From assembly GCA_029237695.1 (NCBI GenBank), contig CM055266.1:121014569-121078568 (forward strand): a DNA stretch of 64,000 nucleotides, written 5' to 3'. A model generated the notes under the pieces. It did no database searches. It was given only the letters and a program-made list of their open reading frames with translations, and was not told the DNA's origin. The translations under genes were made by a program, and so were the position numbers. Positions 55,758 to 64,000 of the stretch are shown here, piece after piece (position 1 is the first letter of the stretch; every line of letters starts with the position of its first letter). This stretch comes from Conchocele bisecta (lineage: Eukaryota; Mollusca; Bivalvia; Lucinida; Thyasiridae).

Positions 55758-56257
55758 NNNNNNNNNNNNNNNNNNNNNNNNNNNNNNNNNNNNNNNNNNN
55801 NNNNNNNNNNNNNNNNNNNNNNNNNNNNNNNNNNNNNNNNNNNNNNNNNNNNNNNNNNNNNNNNNNNNNNNNNNNNNNNNNNNNNNNNNNNNNNNNNNNN
55901 NNNNNNNNNNNNNNNNNNNNNNNNNNNNNNNNNNNNNNNNNNNNNNNNNNNNNNNNNNNNNNNNNNNNNNNNNNNNNNNNNNNNNNNNNNNNNNNNNNNN
56001 NNNNNNNNNNNNNNNNNNNNNNNNNNNNNNNNNNNNNNNNNNNNNNNNNNNNNNNNNNNNNNNNNNNNNNNNNNNNNNNNNNNNNNNNNNNNNNNNNNNN
56101 NNNNNNNNNNNNNNNNNNNNNNNNNNNNNNNNNNNNNNNNNNNNNNNNNNNNNNNNNNNNNNNNNNNNNNNNNNNNNNNNNNNNNNNNNNNNNNNNNNNN
56201 NNNNNNNNNNNNNNNNNNNNNNNNNNNNNNNNNNNNNNNNNNNNNNNNNNNNNNNNN
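55758..56257. other. Assembly gap, 500 N
   Basis: Exactly 500 N. It lies between the Polinton-like polymerase and the first partial unit of the ~0.9-kb tandem array, so repeat structure probably broke the assembly. Confidence 0.98.
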
Positions 56258-56482
56258 CAGATATCGCGCGTCAGAAATATCCATGCGCTTCGAGCATGTA
56301 AATATCGTCATAGAGAAATAAAATCATACTATAAAATTCGCCACATGATTCAATTAAAAAAGCTCCAGCATAGCATCTAGTTAAATATCATGTTCGACGA
56401 TTTAACCAACTGTTATATTTACTATCAATGCACACGCTACCTGTTATTGTTTGTGACATACCATCATAACTAAAGGGGCCAG

Positions 56483-56535
56483 TGTAAGAAGGGGGCTAAG
56501 TCCCTTATGGACTTAGCCCCCTTCTTACACTGACA
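56483..56535. repeat. CAGTGTAAGAAGGGGGCTAA hairpin in array unit 1
   Basis: Arms of about 24 bases around CCTTATGG. In units 2 and 3 the left arm has lost GGGGGCTAA, so only unit 1 can form the full hairpin. Confidence 0.7.
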
Positions 56536-57589
56536 CCTTCAATTAATCATTTTGAATGTTGTAATCCTACATATTTTATATAGAGGTACATAATCAGGCT
56601 CGTAAACAGGAATTAATTTAGGGGGATGCGTTATCGACGGCGCAAAGGGCTAAATATTTCGACCCTTTCACCCCTAAGTAACTGGAATGGATTTTGATAT
56701 GTTAATTTTACAACGAGTCCATTTATGAACATGGGGTGTTTTTATTCTCAAAATTATGAAAATTATTCGCAAAAAGTGCAAATCCTGATGAGACGGCTCG
56801 TCACAAGCCGGCTCATCTGGATCTACACTTTTTGCCAATACCACTATACAGGCATGTGGTGTTGAAAATGTGATGCGTACTCACCCGTCGCACCCCCTCT
56901 GTGTACGGGCTTGATAATGAGAGTCATTTCAGAAACATGTGCACATATATCAGGAATTGTCTAGCGTTCGCTTAGGCTGTCTATAGCCAAACAGTTTTCC
57001 TATTCCACGACTCTCCGTATTAGGCCATAACAAAGTACTTTGGTTCTCAGATATCGCCGCGTCAGAAATATCCCTGCGTTTCGAGCATTTTATCGTCATG
57101 GCGAAATAAAATCGTACTTTAATTCGCCACATGATCAATTAAAAATACTTCTATGCAATAAATATGTTCAATTTAATCATGTCCGACGAAAATCTGGGCA
57201 TGAGTGGGCATGTACCTTTAATTAAAACACTACAGTGCAGCCGTTTGACTTAGTTCCCCGTTTTATTGGGGCGACTATATTTACATGTATATATTGTATA
57301 TATGCGTGAATTTAACCAACTGTTATATTTACTATCAATGCAACACGATACCTGTTATTGTTTGTGACGTACCATCATAACTGAAGGGGCCAGTGTAAGA
57401 AGTCCCTTATGGACTTAGCCCCCTTCTTCCACTGACACCTTCAATTAATCATTTTGAATGTTTTAATCCCACATAGTTTATATAGAGGTACATGCATTTC
57501 AGGCCCGTACGCAGGTATAAATTTAGGGGTTGTGGGGGGATGCGTTATCGACGGCGCGAAGGTTATACATTTCGGCAGATTAACCCTTT

Positions 57590-57764
57590 CACCCCTAAGT
57601 AACTGGAATTTATTTTGATATGTTAACTTTGCAACCCAATCCAATCATCACAAAATCATTTTCAGACCAGTCCATTTATGAACATCACGAGCAAGCTCAT
57701 CTGGATCTACACTTTTTGTTTTTGCCAATACCACTATACAGGCATGTGGTGTTGAAAGGGTTAA
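57590..57764. mobile_element. TTAA-flanked MITE inside array unit 2
   Basis: TTAACCCTTTCACCCCTAAG to TGTGGTGTTGAAAGGGTTAA. The central GATGAGAC...GAGCCGGCTCATCTGGATC palindrome is partly deleted. Family as at 5729-5938. Confidence 0.6.
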
Positions 57765-58520
57765 GGGGAATGTGTACGCACCCGTCGCACCATTTGCGTA
57801 CGGGCCTGATAATGAGTCATTTCAGAAACATGAACACATATATCAGGAATTGTCTAGCGTTCGCTTAGGCTGTCTATAGCCAAACAGTTGTCCTATTCGC
57901 AACTCTCAATATTAGGCCATACAAAAGTACTTTGGTTCTCAGATATCGCCGCGTCAGAAATATCCATGCGCTTCGATCATTTTATCGTCATGGCGAATTA
58001 AAATCGTACTTTAATTCTCCACATATTCAATTAAAAATACTTCTATGCAATAAATATGTTAAATTCAAACATGTCCGACGAAAATCTGGGCATGAGTGGG
58101 CATGTACCTGTAATTAAAATACTACAGTGCATCTGGTTGAATTAGGTCCCCGTTTTATTGGGGCACGGTATATACAGGGCGACTCTATTTACATGTATAT
58201 ATTGTATATTTGCGTGAATTTAACCAACTGTTATATTTACTATCAATGCAACACGCTACCGGTTATTGTTTGTGACGTACCATCATAACTGAAGAGGCCA
58301 GTGCAAGAAGTCCCTTATGAATTTAGCCCCCTTCTTCCACAGACACCTTCAATTAATCATTTTGAATGTTGTAATCTCACATATTTTAAATAGAGGTACA
58401 TGCATTTCAGGCCCGTACGCAGAATTAATTTAGGGGGGTGTGTGGGGGGGGGGGGGGGGGGGGGGGGGGGCGGGAGAGTGCGTTATCGACGGCGCGAAAG
58501 GTTATACAAATTTCGGCAGA

Positions 58521-58775
58521 TTAACCCTTTCACCCCTAAGGTAACTGGAATTTATTCTGATATGTTAACTTTGCAAACCAATCCAATCATCACAAAATCA
58601 TTTTCAGACCAGTCAACAAATTTATGTACATGGGTGGGGTGTTTTTTTATCTCAAAAATTCTGAATCTACTCGCAAAAAGTGCAGATCCTGATGATACGG
58701 CTCGAGCCGGCTCATCTGGATCTTACATTTTTTTTCCAATAACCACTATACAGCATGTGGGTGTTGAAAGGGTTA
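58521..58775. mobile_element. TTAA-flanked MITE inside array unit 3
   Basis: Same ends as in unit 2, but 255 bp long because it keeps the central palindrome (GGCTCGAGCCGGCTCATCTG). Unit 4 has only the left end, at 59329. Confidence 0.6.
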
Positions 58776-59929
58776 AGAGGGTTGCGTACGCACCCGTCCG
58801 CACCCATCTGCGTACGGGCCTTGATAAATTAGTCATTTTTTTTTAGAAACCATGAAACCCAACATATATCAGGAATGTCTAGCGTTCGCTAAGGCCAGTC
58901 TATAGCGAAACAGTTTTCCTATTCCGCAACTCTCAATATTAGGCCATAAAAAAGTACTTTGGTTCTCAGATATCGCCGCGTCAGAAATATCCATGCGCTT
59001 CGAGCATTTTATCGTCATGGCGAATTAAAATCGTACTTTAATTCTCCACATATTCAATTAAAAATACTTCTATGCAATACATATGTTAAATTAAATCATG
59101 TCCGACGAAAATCTGGACATGAGTGGGTATGTACCTTTAAATAAAATACTACAGTGCATCTGGTTGAATTAGGTCCCCGTTTTATTGGGGCACGGTATAT
59201 ACAGGGCGACTCTATTTACATGTATAATTTGCGTGAATTTAACCAACTGTTATATTTACTATCAATGCAACACGTTACCGGTATTGTAGGGTGGTGGGGG
59301 GGGGGGGGGGTGCGTTATCGACGGCAGATTAACCCTTTCACCCCTAAGTAACTGGAATGTATTTTGATATGTTAATTTTGCAACTCAATCCAATCATCAC
59401 AAAATAATTTTCAGACCAGTCCATTTATGAACATGGTGTGTTTTTATTCTCAAAATTATGAAAATTACTTGCAAAAAATGCAGATCCTGATGAGACGACT
59501 CGTCACGAGCCAGCACATCTGGATCTACACTTTTTGTTTTTGCCAATACCACTATACTGGTATGTGGTGTTGCACCCGTCGCACCCATCTGCGTACGGGC
59601 CTGATAATGAGAGTAATTTTAGAAACATGTACACATATATCAGGAATTGTCTAGCGTTCGCTTAGGCTGTCTATAGCAGTTTTCCTATTCCGCAACTCTC
59701 AATAGTAGGCCATAAAAAAGTATTTGGGTTTTCAGATATCGCCGCGTCAGAAATATCCCTGCGTTTCGAGCATTTTATCGTCATGGCGAAATAAAATCGT
59801 ACTTTAATTCGCCACATTATCATTTAAAAACACTTCCATGCAATAAATATGTTAAATTCAATCATGTCTAATGAAAATCTGGTGATTTTTCACGTCTAAA
59901 GTGGTTATACATGTAGTAACTTTATAGAA

Positions 59930-59997
59930 CATATAATTCCAGCACAAAAATATTTACACAATTCCCTAACATTTGATTGGCCCGTAGCAAGCCATTA
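59930..59997. mobile_element. AATTCCAGCA element, truncated
   Basis: ATAATTCCAGCACAAAAATA to 'gattggcccgtagcaagcc', cut short where the AGTATATGTTGTGACC-type arm (60045-60092) is nearby. Confidence 0.55.
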
Positions 59998-60132
59998 TGT
60001 TTGCGGAAAATCCTAAATAGTTTCCTTCTATGCGCTCAGAAGTATACAGTCTCGTCGAAACGGTTAAAATGAGTGGTCACAACGTATACTTTCATTTAGA
60101 AATAACAAAACCAAACATAAACTATAATTTAA

Positions 60133-60505
60133 ATAAATCCAGCACAAAATTTTTTTATTTTAACAATTCCCTAACATTTGATTGGCCCGTAGCAAGTCTC
60201 TGTCCAAAATTTTTGTATTATCCCAGTAACTGCCACGACCGAATACTTTCCGTAACCGTGAGGCACAGATAAAATAATTCTTAAAAAAATGAAAATGAAA
60301 GAAACACAATTTTCTTGATGAATTTATTTCAAATGCTGGAATTATAAGGAATGAATGGCATTTTTCTGTGGAATTTATCGGGATATAAATCTTGGAAAAG
60401 TCGCGGGAATACTGGGACGAGGCCTTCCGGCCTTCGTCCAGTATTCCCACGACTTTTCCAAGTTTATACCCCGATAAATTCCACAAAAAGGCCATTCATT
60501 CCTAT
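60133..60505. mobile_element. AATTCCAGCA/GGAATGAATGGC composite foldback, copy 3
   Basis: Same order as at 48640: 'aatccagcacaaaat', 'gattggcccgtagcaagtctc', then 'gctggaattataaggaatgaatggc' and a palindrome with centre GGCCTTCCGGCC. Confidence 0.7.
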
Positions 60506-60712
60506 ATTAAGAAAATCCGCACTCCCGCGTCACCACATCACATTCCACAAAGCCCGTGTCTGAGAACCCCGTTTGCTTCTTTTCATCTTTAGAAAGCATT
60601 CAAACCTTTCAAATTGCAATGCAGCATCTTGTTCATGTTACATAAGCTTATACTTGAAGGAGACGGTGTAAAAAGGGGCTAAAAGGTCTCTTCTTCACTA
60701 TTTATAAACTGG

Positions 60713-60923
60713 GATGTGGCTGGAGAAATGGGGTTTATGGGGTTTGCGACCAGTGTAAATCCGCACAGTCTGATCAGGATCTGCATTGTTCGCCATGCCA
60801 TTAACGAATCACTCGCCTCTTGCTTGTAACAAGCACTTGAGATCATTACCAGGTTACCGTGACAGGAGTGTGCTATTTGGTCACAAACCCCATACGCCTG
60901 ATTTCTCCAGCCACAGCCACATT
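60713..60923. mobile_element. GGAGAAATG foldback MITE, good copy 2
   Basis: TGTGGCTGGAGAAATGGGGT at the left, ATTTCTCCAGCCACAGCCAC at the right. The centre palindrome is reduced to CCGCACAGTCTGATCAGGAT; about 211 bp. Confidence 0.7.
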
Positions 60924-61057
60924 TATATTTGTCATAAATGCATTCGTTCTCTCATCTCCAAACACCATTTACCATGCATGTGACAGGTAAGCAATTTCGA
61001 TATTATCACAAAATACGAGCTTTGTGTTGTTGCATGTTCATTGCAAATTTTGCAATT

Positions 61058-61370
61058 AAGGACCGTTCTATACCTGATCATTTCTTTGATTCAAAGATAA
61101 TTGCTTCGTAAATGTGATGGGAATATATGTATAACATATATGTGAACACGGCCTCGTTACTGTATCCTATACGGCACATGGGGGGGAGGGCAAGTCAGCC
61201 CTCTTTGTGTGCATCTAACCATCAGCAGATTCAGCTCTTCTGGCGTTTGACAAGTAACCTGACAATGCGAAGTAGAACGTATGATATAATGTAGCTAAGT
61301 AGACATCGAAAAAGCAGGGCAATGGAGTCCTATCAAGTATACATATGCTTTGAATCAGAGGGTGATCTGG
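61058..61370 (+). repeat. Uninterrupted copy of the repeat split at 19712/21538
   Basis: 'aaggaccgttctatacctgatcat', 'cttcgtaaatgtgatgggaatatatgtataac' and 'gcctcgttactgtatcctatacggcac' run on without the 1,825-bp insertion. It provides the empty site. Confidence 0.75.
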
Positions 61371-62339
61371 TAAAGAAACGTCTCCGTAACTAAGTCTTAG
61401 ATAGGTATAAATATACATGTCAGCTATTTCCTAATACTTTTCCACACCGAACGCATTTATTATCCCCTCGTCATAGACAAGAGTATGTATAGCGTTGGCC
61501 ATGTACATACGTGCGTCGTGCCAGTGTGTGTACGTACGTACGTTAGTAAACATCTTTCTTTCTTAATAACTAATGAACAACTAGATCGATTTAATAATAG
61601 TTGGCCACACTGATTGTGTCTAGGGGAGGATGTTTTGTTTAGCAAACACCCAAAATCTGAACATCAATGTCACTGAGGAGGTTACTTATGTTTATTGTAT
61701 TATCAAGGCTGCCAGCAAGGGGATTTGCATAGTGATAACAAGCCCTTCATTTCGAGTTATCCCTCTTTGTAAATTATGTCCACCTTGAGCATTTTATTTT
61801 TTTTTACTTAATGTCTCCTGCCTGTGATGAAACATCATGTTTTCCATCACTCCTTATTTACCTATGCTGAAAAATGCTTCACTATCACCCTAGCTCAACC
61901 ATTGTCCAGGACGAATGGCATATCAGACCTTAGCTACATTGATTTTTCCCTCGAGGCATATTTAAATAAATATCTTTTGCTACATACATAGTTATGCAGC
62001 ATTGCCTCGGTTTTTGTTTTGACTGTACGCTCACAGTCGGCATTTCTCGTTCTGTCTACGACATTTCTCGTTCTCTGTCCTCTATCGGCAATCATTTATA
62101 TACATGTATGTATCAATCATTTCTAAATGCGGCTATAACAGTTTATAGGACACGTTCTGCTCATACACATATTAGAATAACATTTATTTGGGATATTTTT
62201 CTCAGTTTTCTTCTGCATAGAGTAAAGTAATAGCATACCATAGGTTTCTCAATATTTTTTTTAAGAAATCAGTAGACTCGTTTTAATGTAATATATATTA
62301 AATCACATCGGTCCTCTATATTATAGACTAACTGGAAAG
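61371..62339. other. No gene identified
   Basis: A TACGTACGTACGTTAG microsatellite-like run at 61533-61548 only. Confidence 0.4.
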
Positions 62340-62559
62340 GTATACTTTGAGAAACTTTTCAATTTTAAGGGTAAATTTACTAATTTTTATTATACTGAAT
62401 TTATTACATTATCACAGTCATTTTGGCTGTGATAATGTAATAAATTTAGTATAATAATTCTGCATACTTTTAAAATCATCAAATATATGCAGTCGTTAGT
62501 TCTATATGACATAATACATTTCGGGAAAAAACAAAATGAATTACTCCCTCAAAGTATAC
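62340..62559. repeat. GTATACTTTGAG inverted pair with inner hairpin
   Basis: GTATACTTTGAG (62340-62351) and CTCAAAGTATAC (62548-62559) are exact complements. Between them, 62389-62455 is a long hairpin (ATTATACT, AATTTATTACATTATCACAG and complement). A related AAGTATACTTTG follows the poly-G element at 63463, so the outer pair may be a repeat broken by that element. Confidence 0.55.
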
Positions 62560-62569
62560 TTGCTACATA

Positions 62570-63462
62570 AGGGACTGGTCATTTATTATCGCCGAGGGGG
62601 GGGGGGGGGGGTGGGGGGGGGGGCTGGATGAAATGTGGTTTGTTTTTTTTCTGTTGGATTTGCTTGGATATATGCATAGCACAACAATTGAGGGATATGG
62701 GGCATCTGCATGTCACTATATTCCTCAATTGTTGTGCTAAATATATATGTATATTGATATACTGCTTCCTCACTGTAACTCGTAAGCATGGCTGGGCTTC
62801 CAGTTAATTACTGTAACCGGTATATAAAGGTGACATACAATACTGGTGACCAGTATGGCCCCAGGTCCCCAAGCAATCTGATCAGCACCTTACACCTGTT
62901 TGTCATTCAGTCAGCTATAAAGAGATTTAATAGATTCAGATATAAATAAATGTCCTTCGAAATAGGGTGTTACAAATATTTCAGAAAAAAACCAAAACAA
63001 CACCAAAATGTATGGGAACATTCGAAAAATTGTTGCAAACAGTGCAGATGCTGATGAGACAGCTCGTTACTGAAACATAGTCATATAAACATGATAAATA
63101 TCTAGCACATTATGATTAAGTTACAGTACTACAAATGTACATGTATATATAATTATATAGATACATGTACTGCAATAAACTGTACTGTAATAAGAGTGAT
63201 GATGATGATGATGATAAGCATCATGCAAATGAATGTATTACCATCCGAATGGCCAGTTTACATGGTGGGGTTGAGTTTGGGAGCAGTAGTGGGGAGGGGG
63301 CTCGAAAAATATCTATGATGGAATAGGGGGGGGGCCCTGAAATTTAGCTAAAGTTACTTGGGGGGTGGGGGGGTGCCCTAGAAAAAAAAATCAGATTATT
63401 GGCAAAATTCATCCAGACCCCCCCCCCCCCCCCCCCGGCGATAAATTAATGACCAGTTCCCT
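62570..63462. mobile_element. 893-bp poly-G TIR element
   Basis: AGGGACTGGTCATTTATTAT, CGCCG, a G run and GGCTGGATGAA at the left are matched by TTCATCCAGACC, a C run, CGGCG and AATGACCAGTTCCCT at the right. Ends of this kind are a recurrent bivalve element (memory). The inside contains a hairpin (62688-62741), a GATGAT microsatellite (63197-63216) and a second G-rich tract near 63327. No transposase. Confidence 0.65.
62688..62741. repeat. TAGCACAACAATTGAGG hairpin
   Basis: TAGCACAACAATTGAGG and CCTCAATTGTTGTGCTA are exact complements around a loop that itself contains an imperfect pair (GGGGCATCTGCATG). Nested in the poly-G element. Confidence 0.7.
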
Positions 63463-63727
63463 AAGTATACTTTGCATTTTTTGATGAAAATAGGCTACTT
63501 GTAGCGACCAGTAGTATTGACGACAAAACCTCAGGAGCAGGACTAAAGTACAACACAAATGACTAGGAAAACATATATGGAGGTAGTAATGTAACTACAT
63601 GATCTGGAACAAAAGGTATTTAAACCCACTATTGTTCCAAAACATCGTTGAATGTATGTTTAACCCTAGCTAGGTTTTAATTTCTGTATATGGGTGAACA
63701 AAATTCACGTTTTTTTTTTATGATTTT

Positions 63728-63815
63728 CATACGCAGTCCATACGTATTGACAGGATATCAAAAATGTTTCACGCACCGTGTTTCACGGCACATACGCCAC
63801 TGTGTTGATATAAAA
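63728..63815. repeat. GTGTTGACGGGATAA repeat, right-end fragment
   Basis: 'gtattgacaggatatcaaaaatgtttcacg', CACGGCACATACGCCACTGT and GTTGATATAAA; a diverged end of the family. Confidence 0.55.
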
Positions 63816-63869
63816 CAATAACAGTACACCCAGTCAATTTGAATTTGCATTTCACTAAGACATAATATA

Positions 63870-64000
63870 CAGTCTGTTTCAAATAACTCGCGATTTGCAT
63901 AGAAATTAGCAACACTTTTATGTTTCATCTAATCACAGAAAAAGACAACTGGAGGTGATGAAAATAAATATATACGAGTATTTCAAATAATGCCTTTTAT
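63870..64000. repeat. Interspersed repeat running off the window
   Basis: Complement of 24700-24835 (AACTCGCGATTTGC, AGCAACACTTTTATGTTTC, TACGAGTATTTC). Confidence 0.6.

Larger units (their letters stand above)
56258..59890. repeat. Tandem array of ~0.9-1.0-kb units
   Basis: The marker TTTAACCAACTGTTATATTT occurs at 56401, 57311, 58219 and 59238 (spacing 910, 908, 1019). Every unit repeats a hairpin near CTTAGCCCCCTTCTT, a poly-G tract plus GCGTTATCGACGGCG, a TTAACCCTTTCACCCC box, and a GATATCGCCGCGTCAGAAAT box. The array enters from the gap part-way through a unit and stops after about four. Units do not share one open frame, so it is non-coding. Confidence 0.85.

Noticed and set aside
56258..59890. 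Repeated ~61-codon frames (MVLRYRRVRNIHALR type) in the tandem array
   Set aside because: They are short, recur only because the DNA unit recurs, have no recognisable domain, and unit 1 does not preserve the frame.

Overview
This is eukaryotic, AT-rich, repeat-dense DNA with no operons and no host gene I can recognise. The repeats suggest a bivalve mollusc. They include about 155-bp arrays carrying a TAACTC and 'cccTTTGGAATATTTTCATG' core, GTCCGTCC runs beside a GGGGGCAT box, poly-G palindromic elements, and the 'GGAGAAATGGGGCTTATGGG' foldback family, all of which I remember from bivalve genomes (memory, not a search). Two runs of exactly 500 N (33503-34002 and 55758-56257) look like scaffolding placeholders.

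Layout. 1-12.8 kb: small terminal-inverted-repeat (TIR) and foldback elements, a tRNA-derived SINE, and a 5'-truncated LINE on the minus strand (8.8-11.0 kb) lying in a foldback made of CTCTCTAATTC repeats. 12.9-16.7 kb: a long intronless coding region broken by frameshifts and stops. It belongs to a multicopy invertebrate family with a PIN/FEN-like acidic core and a cysteine-rich tail. 17-31 kb: more non-autonomous elements, including a 1.8-kb TIR element whose empty site is present elsewhere in the window, then a 3-kb block of tandem arrays. 31.3-33.5 kb and 53.0-55.8 kb: two same-orientation copies of the left part of a Maverick/Polinton-like element (terminal hairpin, zinc-finger gene on minus, family-B DNA polymerase on plus), each cut off by an N gap. 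39.0-48.5 kb: a complete Gypsy-type LTR retrotransposon with nearly identical LTRs, a broken gag-pol lacking most of integrase, and an intact 364-codon extra ORF after pol. 51.5-52.2 kb: another ~155-bp array. 56.3-59.9 kb: a tandem array with units of about 0.9-1.0 kb. 60-64 kb: more foldbacks and an 893-bp poly-G TIR element.

The coding content is that of mobile elements, and the small elements appear to be passengers moved by proteins encoded elsewhere. Indels fall often at homopolymers in both Polinton copies, so some 'broken' frames may be consensus errors of a long-read assembly. Element boundaries and target-site duplications were read by eye.
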